Source: Natronohydrobacter sp. (GTDB taxonomy: Bacteria; Pseudomonadota; Alphaproteobacteria; Rhodobacterales; Rhodobacteraceae). Taken from it: a stretch of DNA of 64,000 nt. The notes beneath the pieces are model-generated. The model saw only the letters and a list, made by a program, of their open reading frames with translations. It made no database searches and was not told the origin of the DNA. The stretch lies in NCBI GenBank assembly GCA_030603695.1, contig JAUVXF010000014.1, forward strand, positions 22,349-86,348, read 5' to 3'. Made by a program: the position numbers and the translations under genes. Shown here one piece after another: positions 19,844-29,462 of this stretch. Position 1 is the first letter of the stretch. Each line of letters starts with the position of its first letter.

Positions 19844-20118
19844 CAACCGATAACCTTTTTCCATTCCTGCACATGGGTTGCAGCAAAAAGGCCCGCCTGT
19901 GCATAGGGATCAGCGGCGCTCCAGTCTTTGGCCGCTTGCAGGTCGGGCAGATCCAGCACCAGAAGCGATCCGGCCATCTGCCCTTCCTCATCCAGCAGCG
20001 GGCCTGCCTGCAACACGCAGCCTGTTTGCGTGATATAGTCCAGATGGGCCGTGCGTGTGGCTTGGCGCAGCGCCAGCGCGCCGGGTTTGTCTGTGCAGTG
20101 AACCATAAACAAGGGCAT
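19843..20118 (-). CDS. YciI family protein
   Basis: A 91-residue dimeric ferredoxin-like (YciI/YCII) protein. The conserved His and Asp (RTAHLDYI, WSAADPYAQAGLF) that form the putative active site are present. The enzymatic role of most members is unknown. The start at 20118 is preferred over one overlapping gpsA because GAAAGGA lies correctly spaced before it and MPLFMVHCTD is the family N terminus. Confidence 0.88.
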   Translation of the reverse strand: MPLFMVHCTDKPGALALRQATRTAHLDYITQTGCVLQAGPLLDEEGQMAGSLLVLDLPDLQAAKDWSAADPYAQAGLFAATHVQEWKKVIG

Positions 20119-20132
20119 GGGCAGGGTTCCTT

Positions 20133-21083
20133 TCATTCATCGGTCAGGGGGCGCGTCAGCAGGGCCGCGCGCGCCTCGGTCAAGCTTAATCTGCCCTCGG
20201 TCAGGGCGGCAACCATGCGGGTAATCGGCATGTCCAGCCCGCGCGCCTGTGCCAGCCGCGCCACGGCGCGGGCGGTTGCCACACCTTCCACAGTGGTGGT
20301 GCGGTCAAACTCCAGCCCTTGGCCCAAGGCAAGCCCATAGCGGAAATTGCGCGATTTCTCCGATCCGCATGTCAGGATCAGATCGCCCAGCCCCGACAGC
20401 CCGGCCAATGTGGCAGTTTGCGCCCCAAGGCTCAGGGCAAGGCGCTGCATTTCCGCATAGCCGCGCGCCATGAGGGCCGCGCGCGCGGATTCGCCCAGCC
20501 CCGCGCCGATGGTCACGCCTGCGGCAATGGCGATCACGTTTTTCAGCGCTCCGCCCAATTCCGCCCCGATCACATCGGAATTGCGATAAAGCCGCAATGT
20601 CGGGGTGGAAAGCCGTTCTTGCAGCATATGCCCCAGGCCTTTATCGGCGCAGGCCAGTGTCAGCGCGGTGGGCAGCCCACGCGCGATGTCTTCGGCAAAG
20701 CTGGGGCCTGTCAACAGGGCCACGCCTGTTTGTGGCAGGATAGTGCGGATCACCCCCACAGGCCCGATCATCAGATCCAGATCCACCCCTTTGGCGCAGG
20801 CCACAAGGGTGCGCCCGGCCAGATGGGCGCGGTTGGTCTCTACAAAGCTGCGGGTTTGTTGCATGGGGATTGCCAAAAGCACAATATCGGCCTGCACCTG
20901 CGCCAGATCCGACGTAACGCGCAGCGATGCCGGCAGCCGCACGCCCGGCAATCTGTCGGTATTTTCGCGGCCAGTTTGCATATATGCGGCCTGATCCGGG
21001 TCGCGGCACCAAAGCTGCGTGGCATCCAGCGTGCAGGCCAGCGCTGTTCCGAAAGCCCCTGCGCCCAGAATTGCAATGCTCAT
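20133..21083 (-). CDS. gpsA: Glycerol-3-phosphate dehydrogenase [NAD(P)+]
   Basis: A 316-residue enzyme reducing dihydroxyacetone phosphate to sn-glycerol 3-phosphate for phospholipid synthesis. The N-terminal NAD-binding motif [10 protein letters not shown] (residues 7-16), [20 protein letters not shown] (read as two parts), the catalytic Lys in [12 protein letters not shown] and the [12 protein letters not shown] motif are intact. The start overlaps tsaD by four bases. Confidence 0.96.
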   Translation of the reverse strand: MSIAILGAGAFGTALACTLDATQLWCRDPDQAAYMQTGRENTDRLPGVRLPASLRVTSDLAQVQADIVLLAIPMQQTRSFVETNRAHLAGRTLVACAKGVDLDLMIGPVGVIRTILPQTGVALLTGPSFAEDIARGLPTALTLACADKGLGHMLQERLSTPTLRLYRNSDVIGAELGGALKNVIAIAAGVTIGAGLGESARAALMARGYAEMQRLALSLGAQTATLAGLSGLGDLILTCGSEKSRNFRYGLALGQGLEFDRTTTVEGVATARAVARLAQARGLDMPITRMVAALTEGRLSLTEARAALLTRPLTDE

Positions 21084-22204
21084 GCCTTGGCCCCTTTCTT
21101 GCCAGAGCCAAGAAGCGGCGCGGCGCTGGTATCAAGCGGCCAACGGGGCCTTGCCGTGAAATCCTGCATGATGGGCGCGCCGCTGCGGATCTGTTCAATC
21201 CCGGCCCATGCGATCATGGCGGCGTTATCGGTGCACAGCGCCAGTGGCGGCGCGTCAAACCGGGCGCCTGCTTGTGTGGCCATCTGTTCCAGTGCGGCGC
21301 GCAGCACTTTGTTGGCGGCCACGCCACCCGCCACGGCAAAGACGGGCTGTGCGGGTTGGCTTTGCAGATAGATGGCCAGCGCCCGGCGGGCTTTTTCGGC
21401 CAGCACATCGGCCACAGCCGCCTGAAAGCTGGCGCAAAGATCGGCGCGGTCAGCGGCGCGCAGCCCGCCGGCCTCTGCCATCAGGGCATCGCGCGTGCGC
21501 AGCACGGCGGTTTTCAGGCCGGAAAACGACATATCACACCCCGGCCTGTCCAGCAGAGGGCGCGGCAGGGCAAAGCGGACGGGATTGCCTGTAAGCGCGG
21601 TGCGTTCCACTTCAGGCCCGCCGGGTTGGGGCAGCGCCAGAAGTTTTGCAACCTTGTCAAATGCTTCTCCCGGTGCATCGTCTATCGTGCCGCCAAGGCG
21701 GGTAAATGCCTCTGGCCCATCTACCTGCAAGAACTGGCAATGCCCGCCAGAGACCAGAAGCATCAGATAGGGAAATGCGGTGTCACCTGTCAGGCGCGGT
21801 GTCAGGGCATGGCCTGCCAGATGATTGACGCCAATCAGCGGCAGGCCCGTGGCCGCTGCAATCCCGCGCGCGGCCATCACCCCCGACAGCACCCCGCCAA
21901 TCAACCCCGGCCCGGCCGTGACGGCGATGGCGTCCAGATCATTCAGCCCGCAGCCGGCCTGCGCAAGTGCGGCTTCTATTGCATGGTCAATCTTTTCGGC
22001 ATGGGCGCGCGCGGCCAGTTCTGGCACCACCCCGCCAAAGCCTGCATGCAATTCTGTTTGTCCCCAGACAATGCTGGACAGGATTTCGGGCCGGGCAGGG
22101 GGGGCATGGCGGATCACGGCACTTGCGGTATCATCGCAAGAGCTTTCAATCCCCAATACCGTCAGGGGCAGATGCGCTGCGTCTGGCAAGGAAGGGGGCG
22201 TCAT
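21080..22204 (-). CDS. tsaD: tRNA N6-adenosine threonylcarbamoyltransferase
   Basis: A 374-residue ASKHA-fold enzyme transferring threonylcarbamoyl to A37 of ANN-decoding tRNAs. Diagnostic motifs are [14 protein letters not shown] near the N terminus and the metal-binding HLAGH motif ([10 protein letters not shown]). [10 protein letters not shown] and [14 protein letters not shown] follow. The start at 22204 is chosen because the upstream extension enters the divergent hemD promoter. First gene of a four-gene minus-strand operon. Confidence 0.96.
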   Translation of the reverse strand: MTPPSLPDAAHLPLTVLGIESSCDDTASAVIRHAPPARPEILSSIVWGQTELHAGFGGVVPELAARAHAEKIDHAIEAALAQAGCGLNDLDAIAVTAGPGLIGGVLSGVMAARGIAAATGLPLIGVNHLAGHALTPRLTGDTAFPYLMLLVSGGHCQFLQVDGPEAFTRLGGTIDDAPGEAFDKVAKLLALPQPGGPEVERTALTGNPVRFALPRPLLDRPGCDMSFSGLKTAVLRTRDALMAEAGGLRAADRADLCASFQAAVADVLAEKARRALAIYLQSQPAQPVFAVAGGVAANKVLRAALEQMATQAGARFDAPPLALCTDNAAMIAWAGIEQIRSGAPIMQDFTARPRWPLDTSAAPLLGSGKKGAKA

Positions 22205-22310
22205 GTCCTGCTCTGGTTGCAAATGCTGTTGCTTTCCAGCTACCACTGGCAAGGCGCGGGAACAATGCCACTTGCGCCTGTCCTGTTCACAGTGATTCAA
22301 GGCGATTTCC

Positions 22311-23057
22311 ATGCAAGCCCCGCCGCCCTGCCTGCTACTGACCCGCCCGCAACAGGATGCGCAGCGCTTTGCCGATCAGGCGCGCGCTGAGGGATGGGCC
22401 GGGGATATCCTGATATCACCCTTGCTGGAGATCATCCTGTATCCCCCGCCAGAGGCCGATCTGGCGCATGCGCGAAGTCTGGTGCTCACCTCTCAGCATG
22501 GGGTTGCGGCCTTGGTGGGGGCCACATTGCGGCGGGATTGGCCCGTATGGGCCGTAGGGCCACGCACGGCGCAGGCCGCGCGCGCGGCAGGGTTTGCGCA
22601 GGTGCATGAAGCGGGCGGCGATGCCGCCGCGCTGTTGCGCGATCTGGTGCAAAACCCGCCACCGCCGCCTGTCTTGCATCTGCGCGGCGCGCATGTGGCA
22701 ACAGATATTGCGCAGGTGTTGCAGGGCAAAGGGCAGCAAGCCGAGGGGATTGTCGTTTATGCGCAGCGGCCCTCTGCGCTGTCGCCCGCAGCCCTTGCCC
22801 GGCTGGAGGCCGGGGGCGATGTGGTGCTGCCTGTTTTTTCGCCACGCTCTGCGCAGCTGCTGGCCAAGGCTTTGGCCGGGGTGTCACATGCGCAGACGCG
22901 GCTATATCCTGTTGCAATCAGTGCGGCCGCGGCCGCCCCTTTGGATGGGTTGGGTCTGATGCCGTGCCAGATCGCCACACAGCCCGACATGCCTGCCATG
23001 TGTGCCGCCTTGGCTGCGACACAGGCGAAGCTTGAGCCTTGGGCGAAGCCGCGATAA
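22311..23057 (+). CDS. hemD: Uroporphyrinogen-III synthase
   Basis: A 248-residue enzyme of haem synthesis, cyclising hydroxymethylbilane. The family is poorly conserved, but the two-domain pattern is visible: [12 protein letters not shown] at the N terminus, [11 protein letters not shown], a central [12 protein letters not shown], then [14 protein letters not shown], and a late [14 protein letters not shown]. Gene order hemD–mitofilin–hemY supports the call. Divergent from tsaD. hemC is not adjacent here. Confidence 0.85.
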   Translation: MQAPPPCLLLTRPQQDAQRFADQARAEGWAGDILISPLLEIILYPPPEADLAHARSLVLTSQHGVAALVGATLRRDWPVWAVGPRTAQAARAAGFAQVHEAGGDAAALLRDLVQNPPPPPVLHLRGAHVATDIAQVLQGKGQQAEGIVVYAQRPSALSPAALARLEAGGDVVLPVFSPRSAQLLAKALAGVSHAQTRLYPVAISAAAAAPLDGLGLMPCQIATQPDMPAMCAALAATQAKLEPWAKPR

Positions 23058-23112
23058 GGTATCCCCAAGGGGTGAGGCGCTGCTTTGCGGCATTGGGATT
23101 GGAGAGAGCATT

Positions 23113-24456
23113 TTGGCGCGAAAAACGATCAGCAAGAACACCTCTGACAAAGCTGCATCGCCAGAGGAGGGCGCTTCGGATAAGCCTGTGGCGCAACGTG
23201 ATGCGCCTGATGCAAGCAATGCACCATCCCTGCCAGAGCAAGAGCCTGTGACAGAGGGCGCCACGGCAAAGGATGCGCAGGGTTCTGCACAGACCGATTC
23301 GGCCCAGCCCGAAGGCAGCGCGCAAGCCATGCCTGCACCCGGCACCGATGCGGCAGAGGCGCAAGACAGTGCAGCGCTGTCCCAAGAGGCAACACCGCCC
23401 GACAGCAGCACGGAAGCGCCGCCAAGTGAAGCACAAGTAGCGGCTGGCCCTGTTGCCCCTACTGATACCGAAGCCACACAGAGCAAAGCCACACAGAGCA
23501 AAGCGCCCCGGCAGACGCCACCGCCTGCCAGTTCTGCGCCCGCCGCAAAATCGGGTATGCTGCCTTTGATACTGGGCGGGGTTCTGGCGGGTGGCTTGGG
23601 CTATGGCGCACATTATCTGACCAGCGGCAGCACAACTGCCGCACCAGAACTTGACACCATGCGCAGCGAAATTGCCGCGCTGCGGGCCGCACTTCCAGTT
23701 ACTGCGCCGATAGAGGCAGAACTGGCCGAACTGCGGGCAGAATTGGCAGGGGTTGCCACGCCGGAACTGACGCCCGGCGATCTGGACGCGCTGGCGGCGC
23801 AATTGCGCGCTGAATTCGCGCAGACAGAAACACCCGCAGATGTGGAGCCTTTGCAAACGGCCCTTGCCGCAACGCAATCCCGCATGGATGCGCTGGAAGC
23901 AGATTTGGCCGAATTGCGCGAATTGGCCGAACGCCGCGTAGCGCAAGCGGAAGCGGCGATTGATGCGGCAGTGGCTGCGGCGGGACTTGATTCGTTGCGT
24001 GCCGCCTTGGAAACAGGCGCGCCCTTTCCCGATGCTGTAACGCGATTGCGCGATGCCGGAATAGATGTGCCTGAGGTATTCACGGCCTCTGCCGCTGGTG
24101 GAATTGCAACCATGGATGCCCTGCAAGAGGGCTTTGCCGATGCTGCGCGCGCGGCCTTGCGCGTGGCGCTTCAGGATGCGCCCGCCGAAACAACCGTGGA
24201 TCGGTTGGGCAATTTCCTGCGTGCGCAGGTTGGCGCGCGTTCCACTACACCGCGCGAGGGGGATGACCCGGATGCTGTGTTGTCACGCGCCGGCGCGGCC
24301 TTGGAACGCAGCGATCTGGACGCTGCCTTGTCAGAGATTGCCGCATTGCCAGACCCTGCCAAGGCGGCCATGGGCGATTGGCTGGCACGCGCGCAAACGC
24401 GCAGCGCTGCCCTTGCCGCATTGCCAGACCTCGCGACCGCGATCACGCCAGAGTAG
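23113..24456 (+). CDS. Mitofilin (Mic60)-like membrane protein
   Basis: A 447-residue protein, if translation starts at TTG 23113, which has GGAGAG just upstream; no in-frame ATG lies between it and hemD. An acidic Pro/Ala-rich N-terminal segment of about 145 residues precedes one transmembrane helix (about 146-168), a coiled coil (about 175-285) and a C-terminal domain with the mitofilin-like LGNFLRAQVGAR region. Alphaproteobacterial Mic60 homologues lie in this position beside hemY and can shape inner membranes. Reading the TTG start is inference. Confidence 0.78.
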   Translation: MARKTISKNTSDKAASPEEGASDKPVAQRDAPDASNAPSLPEQEPVTEGATAKDAQGSAQTDSAQPEGSAQAMPAPGTDAAEAQDSAALSQEATPPDSSTEAPPSEAQVAAGPVAPTDTEATQSKATQSKAPRQTPPPASSAPAAKSGMLPLILGGVLAGGLGYGAHYLTSGSTTAAPELDTMRSEIAALRAALPVTAPIEAELAELRAELAGVATPELTPGDLDALAAQLRAEFAQTETPADVEPLQTALAATQSRMDALEADLAELRELAERRVAQAEAAIDAAVAAAGLDSLRAALETGAPFPDAVTRLRDAGIDVPEVFTASAAGGIATMDALQEGFADAARAALRVALQDAPAETTVDRLGNFLRAQVGARSTTPREGDDPDAVLSRAGAALERSDLDAALSEIAALPDPAKAAMGDWLARAQTRSAALAALPDLATAITPE

Positions 24457-24471
24457 AGTAAGGAAACCCCC

Positions 24472-25929
24472 ATGTTCTGGACTATCTTCAAAATCCTTCT
24501 CTTTGTGGCGCTGGTGCTGGCTTTGGCCTATGGTGCCGGGCAATTGATGGATAGCGATCAGACCATAGGTTTGCGCATTCTGGATATGGAGTTTGTGCTT
24601 GGGCCAATTCAGGCGCTGGTGGCGCTGGCCCTGTTTACAGCGGCCGTCTGGCTGGCGCTGAAGCTGATGGGCCTTGCTCTGGCAGTGTTGCGCTTCATGA
24701 ATGGCGATGAAACAGCCGTGCGGCGGTTTTTCACCCGCAACCGTGAAAAGCGCGGCCTTGATGCGTTGCTTTCTGCCCTGATCGCGCAGGCCGAGGGGGA
24801 TGGCAAGACGGCCATCGCCAAGGCCGAAAAGGCGCATAAGCTGCTTAACCGCCCGGTGATGACCCAACTTATCGTGGCACAAGCCGCAGAGATGAAGGGC
24901 AATCGCGCGCTGGCAGAAGAAAGCTACAAGGCGCTTTTGGCCGATAATCGTAGCCGCTTTGTGGCCGTGCAAGGGCTGATCCGGGCGAAGCTGGAACAGG
25001 GTGACAAGGACAAGGCGCGCGCCTTGGCCGCAAAGGCGCTGGAAATGCAGCCCGCCCATGAAGCCACGCAAAACACATTGTTGCAGTTGCAAACCGATGC
25101 CGAAGATTGGGCCGGTGCGCGTAAAACGCTGATGACAAAGAAATCCTCTGGTCATTTGCCGCGCGATGTCTGGCGCAGGCGCGATGCACTGCTGGCCCTG
25201 CAAGATGCCGAAGGATTGGCCGCCAAGGGCGATCTGACGCGCGGGCGCGAAGCTGCGATTGAAGCCAATCGCCTGTCGCCCGATCTGATTCCGGCGGCAG
25301 TTGCTGCGGCGCAAGCCTTGGTGGCGCAGGGCAAGGGCAGCTATGCGGCGAAGGTGCTCAAGAAAGCATGGAAAACGCAGCCCCATCCCGAACTTGCCGC
25401 CGCTTTTGCCGCAATCGAACCGGCAGAGACGCCAACGCAGCGACTCGGGCGTTTCGAGAAACTGATGCGCCTGCAACCGGATGCAGATGAATCAAAGCTT
25501 TTGCGTGCTGAATTGCTGATAGCCGCAGAGGATTTCCCCGCTGCGCGCCGCGCGCTTGGGGATATGTGTGATCGCAACCCTAGCTTGCGCGCGCTGACAA
25601 TCATGGCCGCGATCGAGCGGGGGGAAGGCGCAGATGATGCCGTGGTGCGCGGCTGGCTGGCACGCGCCCTGACAGCCAAGCGTGGCCCGCAATGGGTCTG
25701 CGCCAAATGCCAGCATGTGCATGCAAGCTGGCAAGCTGTTTGCGACAATTGCGGTGCCTTCGATACGCTGGAATGGCGCGAGGCCCCCGACAGTTCCGGC
25801 CCCTCTGCCACACAGACAGAGCTTTTGCCACTGATCGTGGGCAGCCTGCCAAAGCCCGCCGCACCAGAGGCCGAATTGCTGGATGCCGATGCCGAAGAAG
25901 CGCTGTCTGGAGAGAAAAAACTTTCCTGA
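24472..25929 (+). CDS. hemY: HemY N-terminal domain protein with C-terminal zinc-ribbon
   Basis: A 485-residue membrane-anchored TPR protein of the HemY_N family (not the HemY protoporphyrinogen oxidase of Firmicutes). Two transmembrane helices lie at about residues 4-22 and 45-66, followed by TPR-like helices (AKAEKAHKLLNRPVMTQLI). Near residues 408-430 is CAKCQHVHASWQAVCDNCG, a four-Cys rubredoxin/zinc-ribbon-type motif. Its role in haem metabolism is by gene context only. It starts 15 bases after the mitofilin gene. Confidence 0.88.
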   Translation: MFWTIFKILLFVALVLALAYGAGQLMDSDQTIGLRILDMEFVLGPIQALVALALFTAAVWLALKLMGLALAVLRFMNGDETAVRRFFTRNREKRGLDALLSALIAQAEGDGKTAIAKAEKAHKLLNRPVMTQLIVAQAAEMKGNRALAEESYKALLADNRSRFVAVQGLIRAKLEQGDKDKARALAAKALEMQPAHEATQNTLLQLQTDAEDWAGARKTLMTKKSSGHLPRDVWRRRDALLALQDAEGLAAKGDLTRGREAAIEANRLSPDLIPAAVAAAQALVAQGKGSYAAKVLKKAWKTQPHPELAAAFAAIEPAETPTQRLGRFEKLMRLQPDADESKLLRAELLIAAEDFPAARRALGDMCDRNPSLRALTIMAAIERGEGADDAVVRGWLARALTAKRGPQWVCAKCQHVHASWQAVCDNCGAFDTLEWREAPDSSGPSATQTELLPLIVGSLPKPAAPEAELLDADAEEALSGEKKLS

Positions 25930-25976
25930 TGGGTCTGGTCGGCGCTGATAACCAGTGCTAAAGACCTGCTCGGTTG

Positions 25977-26052
25977 GCCGCTGTAGCTCAGATGGTAGAG
26001 CACGTCATTCGTAATGATGGGGTCGGGGGTTCGAGTCCCTTCAGCGGCACCA
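25977..26052 (+). tRNA. tRNA-Thr (anticodon CGT)
   Basis: A 76-base cloverleaf: acceptor GCCGCTG (25977-25983) pairs perfectly with CAGCGGC (26042-26048), then discriminator A and encoded CCA. The anticodon stem CGTCA/TGATG encloses loop TTCGTAA, giving anticodon CGT, which reads ACG. The T arm GGGGGTTCGAGTCCC is normal. Confidence 0.96.
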
Positions 26053-26656
26053 GTGAAACCAAGCATATGGTTTTGAGGGTTAAAGCGGGACAGGCGTTTG
26101 GTTTATCCCTTGATTGCGCATATTTTATAGGTTGCTTGAAACTGCGGCCCCAACCCCCAAGGCTTTGCTGTTTTTCCAAGCTTCACTGGGTAAGCCGCCA
26201 CCCTTCAGCAGTGCTTCGCATGCCTTCCAGTCGAACGATGCCTGCGCACACCCAGCCAAGCGCTTGCCTGCAATCCGAATAATTTGTGGTCGTGTTTGTT
26301 CGGGAAAAAGGCTGGTGGTGCTGGTATCCTGTGCGAAGGCCCGCAGCACAGCCATTGTGCATGTGGTTGGCGCACGGAAAGGTGAATTGCTGCCTGAGTG
26401 GCGTGCCGGGCGCCCAGATATTCCCGGCTTGCCTGACAGCTTGCCAGTGGCACCTTATCTGGTGATGCTTGGTGCGGATTGTGCTGTGGGCTGTGGATCA
26501 CAGCAAGAATTTGGGGTCGCTATGCAGATTCCACAGCAAGCGTTGGATGGTGACGTTCTAGGGCGTAATCGGGCAGTGCCCTTGCAGAGGTGAAGCCGCG
26601 CAACACTTGACTTACGGCCACAAAGCCATTGCAACAGGGAAGGGGCTGGCAAAGGA
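26053..26656. other. 604-bp region with no convincing gene
   Basis: Downstream of tRNA-Thr the longest plus-strand frame (26114-26593, 159 residues) has an irregular composition, no recognisable motif and no Shine–Dalgarno sequence. The stretch from about 26325 to 26530 has a more protein-like look (GARKGELLPEWRAGRPDIPG). I could not tie it to a family; it may be a decayed gene. No repeat of the tRNA 3' end was found. Confidence 0.5.
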
Positions 26657-26665
26657 GTGTCTGAG

Positions 26666-27184
26666 ATGAAGAGTTTGGGAATGGCGATTGTCGTCCTTGG
26701 TGTTCTTGGGCTTGGGTATTTCTATCTTGTCAGGTCGGATCTGCCTGTGCCGTCACAAACCGCGCCGGGTGTGGCACCGCCTGTTGCAGATGTCATAACC
26801 GCACCACCCGGCCCGGCCCCAGACGCGCCTTCGGACAGCGCGCAGCTCGCGTCAGAGCCAGAGATGACCGAAGACGCGCTTTTGGAGGGTCTGACGGCGG
26901 ATTTGCGCGAAGCCCTGCCCGAAACCATCAATGAACGGCTAACGCTTCGCGATGCAATCTTCTTGCCGCGCATGCGAATTCTGGAACTGATTTATGTAAC
27001 ATCAGAGTCCGATTCGCGTGGTGTTGCCGCCGATGTCAGAAATCTTGTTGCTGGCAGGGCCGAGGCAATTTGCCAGCAAGGGCGCGCAATGTTCGAGTTG
27101 GGCGTGACGCTGCGCAACAGTTTTGTATCCCAAGATGGAACGCTCTTTCAGCGTATTTACACGCTGCCTGAAGATTGCCTGTAG
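26666..27184 (+). CDS. Hypothetical exported or anchored protein
   Basis: A 172-residue protein starting at ATG 26666, eight bases after AAGGAG (a GTG nine bases earlier is less well placed). An N-terminal hydrophobic helix (about 4-20) is followed by a Pro/Ala-rich linker (to about residue 70) and a C-terminal domain ending FVSQDGTLFQRIYTLPEDC with two Cys. The layout suggests a periplasmic domain tethered to the membrane. I do not recognise the family. Confidence 0.65.
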   Translation: MKSLGMAIVVLGVLGLGYFYLVRSDLPVPSQTAPGVAPPVADVITAPPGPAPDAPSDSAQLASEPEMTEDALLEGLTADLREALPETINERLTLRDAIFLPRMRILELIYVTSESDSRGVAADVRNLVAGRAEAICQQGRAMFELGVTLRNSFVSQDGTLFQRIYTLPEDCL

Positions 27185-27351
27185 CCCCAGCCCTGTGATG
27201 GGCAATCGGGTTGATATTGGATAACATCCGCAACAAGGCTAGGTTTTGGTCACAGTCTGCGCTGCGCCTTTGACTGTAAATTGTGCCGTGTCAGGTTTCA
27301 ATCCGCAGCCCAGCCATTGCTTGCCCTATGGGAAAGACCGAAGGAAAACAC

Positions 27352-29019
27352 ATGCCAATTGCACCTTTCAAGGCAACTACTGCTCTTGTTGCCAGCCTGT
27401 CCTTGATCCTGCCGCAATCTGCGCTGGTGTCGGTCGCCTTGGCGCAAGAGGTGGAACTTTTGTGCCGTGACGAAACGGCCCCACCTTGCCCGGAAGGCGA
27501 GCCTGCCGAAGGCTCTACCCCCGAAGAGCGCGCTGAATTTTTGATGCGTGAAGCAGAGGCAGAAGCTGCGGCGGCGGCTGAGGCTGCGGCGGCTGAGGCT
27601 GCGGCGGCAGAGGCAGAAGCACAGGCAGCGGCAGAGGCCGCGGCAGCAGAGGCGGAAGCACAGGCAGCGGCTGAGGCTGCGGCGGCAGAGGCAGAAGCAC
27701 AGGCAGCGGCAGAGGCTGCGGCGGCGGAGGCAGAAGCACGGGCAGCGGCAGAAGCTGCGGCGGCAGAAGCGCAGGCAGCGGCAGAAGCTGCGGCGGCGGA
27801 GGCAGAAGCACAGGCAGCGGCAGAGGCTGCGGTGGCAGAGGCGGAAGCGCAGGCAGCGGCAGAGGCTGCGGCGGCAGAGGCACAAGCACAGGCAGCGGCA
27901 GAGGCTGCGGCGGCGGAGATAGCGGCACAAGTGGAGGCGGCTGAAGAAGCCCTCGCCGCAGAAGATAACGCCCCGTTAGCTGGCGCAACGGAGGCTGTTG
28001 CGCTCCCAGAAGAGATTATTGAAGAAGCTTTTGATCTTGGCGCAGTCCGAAGCAGTGCAGAAGATTTCGCCATACCCATGTCAGAGGCGACACAGGCCGG
28101 GCAGGAAAGTTCGCGCAGCGGTCTGACCAATCTGGAGAAAGCGCTCGCTCTGGGGCTTGGCGCTGTGGCCGTTGGGGCAATTTTGCGCAATGGAAACACG
28201 GTTGTTTCCAACACTGGCGACCGAGTGGTCGTGCAGGAACCGTCGGGCGGATACAGCGTTTACCGCGATGACGATGCCCTGTTGCGCCAACCCGGAGCGA
28301 TCATGCGCACTGAGACTTTTTCCGATGGCTCTTCGCGCACTGTCGTGGATCGTGCAGACGGCTCGCGGGTTGTTACAGTGCGGGACATGCGCGGATGGGT
28401 GCTGCGTCGCTCGGTGCTGTATCCAGACGGCTCAGAATTGCTGCTTTTCGATGATCTGGAACAGGCGGTAGCTGTAAATCCGAACGAATTCTCTCACGCG
28501 CGGTTGCCATCGCGCAGCATATCGGTTGCCGATAGCGATCTGGGCGCGCTGCGCGTGCTCTTGCGTGAGGATTTGGCGCTTGAGAGGGATCGCAGTTTTA
28601 GCCTGCGCCAAATCCGGGAAATTGAAGAGGTGCGCAGCCTTGTCCCCGCAATTGAACTCGACACGCTGACATTTGCAACCGGGTCTGCCGCAATACCGCA
28701 AGAACAGGCCCGAAGCCTTGTCCGCCTTGGTATTTTGCTGGAAGAGCTTTTGTTCGACAACCCGCGCGAGGTGTTTCTGATCGAAGGCCATACAGATGCC
28801 GTTGGCAGCGAGAGTTTCAATCTGGCGCTTTCTGATCGGCGCGCGGAAACAGTAGCGCTGGCTCTGACAGAGAATTTCAATATCCGGCCCGAAAATCTGG
28901 TTGTTCAGGGCTATGGGGAGGCCTTTTTGAAAATCCCGACCCAAGCGGCAGAGGAGCGCAACCGCCGGGTGACAGTGCGCCGGATAACACCGCTTTTGCG
29001 TCAGGTTGCCGCGAATTGA
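27352..29019 (+). CDS. OmpA-family protein with long Ala/Glu/Gln repeat
   Basis: A 555-residue exported protein. A signal peptide ends at ALVSVALA (cleavage before QEVELL). Residues about 66-195 are a low-complexity Ala/Glu/Gln repeat, then a glycine-bearing hydrophobic segment (ALALGLGAVAVGAILRNG) and a mid domain. The C-terminal OmpA/MotB peptidoglycan-binding domain (LTFATGSAAIP, EGHTDAVGSESFNLALS, RRAETVA) is complete. The repeat should form a long helix, perhaps spanning the periplasm. AAGGA precedes the start. Such proteins are common in Rhodobacterales, though their exact role is not known. Confidence 0.88.
   Translation: MPIAPFKATTALVASLSLILPQSALVSVALAQEVELLCRDETAPPCPEGEPAEGSTPEERAEFLMREAEAEAAAAAEAAAAEAAAAEAEAQAAAEAAAAEAEAQAAAEAAAAEAEAQAAAEAAAAEAEARAAAEAAAAEAQAAAEAAAAEAEAQAAAEAAVAEAEAQAAAEAAAAEAQAQAAAEAAAAEIAAQVEAAEEALAAEDNAPLAGATEAVALPEEIIEEAFDLGAVRSSAEDFAIPMSEATQAGQESSRSGLTNLEKALALGLGAVAVGAILRNGNTVVSNTGDRVVVQEPSGGYSVYRDDDALLRQPGAIMRTETFSDGSSRTVVDRADGSRVVTVRDMRGWVLRRSVLYPDGSELLLFDDLEQAVAVNPNEFSHARLPSRSISVADSDLGALRVLLREDLALERDRSFSLRQIREIEEVRSLVPAIELDTLTFATGSAAIPQEQARSLVRLGILLEELLFDNPREVFLIEGHTDAVGSESFNLALSDRRAETVALALTENFNIRPENLVVQGYGEAFLKIPTQAAEERNRRVTVRRITPLLRQVAAN
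27546..27930 (+). repeat. Tandem 39-bp coding repeat (AEAEAQAAAEAAA units)
   Basis: About eight to nine imperfect copies of a 13-residue unit AEAEAQAAAEAAA encoded by GCN/GAG/CAG codons. Copies differ by single codons (AR for AQ, V for A) and some are shortened, which points to slippage or unequal recombination. The third-position choices vary less than expected for ancient repeats. Both antisense frames stay open because of the codon pattern. Confidence 0.9.
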
Positions 29020-29385
29020 GGGATGGGGGCGGCGGCAAAGCCGCGCAGTGCTAGGCGGCGGCATAATGAAAAGGGGCATGCCTGCGGCATGACATGCGGG
29101 GCTATGCGCCCTGATTTCTGAAAGCTGGCCTTGGCGATTTTGCCAGCGGTGCAGAACACCAAGGCATTGGTTTGATAGACAAAAAAAAGCAACACACAGC
29201 GCCGGTGCCGCGCGGTTGCGCCATGGCTTTAAAGCTGTGCCTTGGCGTTACCTGAATTTGGCATTCAAGGGAATTTTACGCCATGTGCTGCGCGTTGCGT
29301 CGGCGTGTGGTTTTGTGCTTGTCTTGCGTGCATTATGCTATTGCCGCAAGTGACGGGGCTACGTTTTGCGGCGGCGAGATGGGTT
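29020..29385. other. 366-bp intergenic region without a supported gene
   Basis: Between the OmpA-family gene and the CAU tRNA. A GC-rich start (GGCGGCGGCAAAGCCGC) could form a small hairpin after the stop at 29019. The remainder contains an eight-A run (29181-29188) and moderately AT-rich stretches. No frame has a Shine–Dalgarno sequence plus protein-like composition. Confidence 0.5.
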
Positions 29386-29462
29386 TGGTAGGCCCGGAGG
29401 GACTCGAACCCCCAACCAAAGCGTTATGAGCGCTCTGCTCTAACCAATTGAGCTACAGGCCC
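29386..29462 (-). tRNA. tRNA with CAT anticodon (probably tRNA-Ile2, possibly Met)
   Basis: A 77-base cloverleaf on the minus strand: 5' GGGCCTG pairs with CGGGCCT (with G1-U72 and U6-G67 wobbles), then A and encoded CCA. The anticodon loop CTCATAA gives CAT. The anticodon arm and the TTTGGTTG variable region look more like the lysidine-modified tRNA-Ile2 than elongator tRNA-Met, but the distinction needs comparison with the other CAT tRNAs of the genome. Confidence 0.88.

Noticed and set aside
26114..26593. 159-residue plus-strand frame after tRNA-Thr
   Set aside because: No ribosome-binding site, odd composition and no recognisable motif; kept only as an unexplained region.
27298..27988. 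Long minus-strand frames across the Ala/Glu repeat (Arg/Cys/Leu-rich and Pro/Leu-rich)
   Set aside because: Simple codon repeats keep all frames open; the plus-strand frame has a signal peptide and an OmpA domain.
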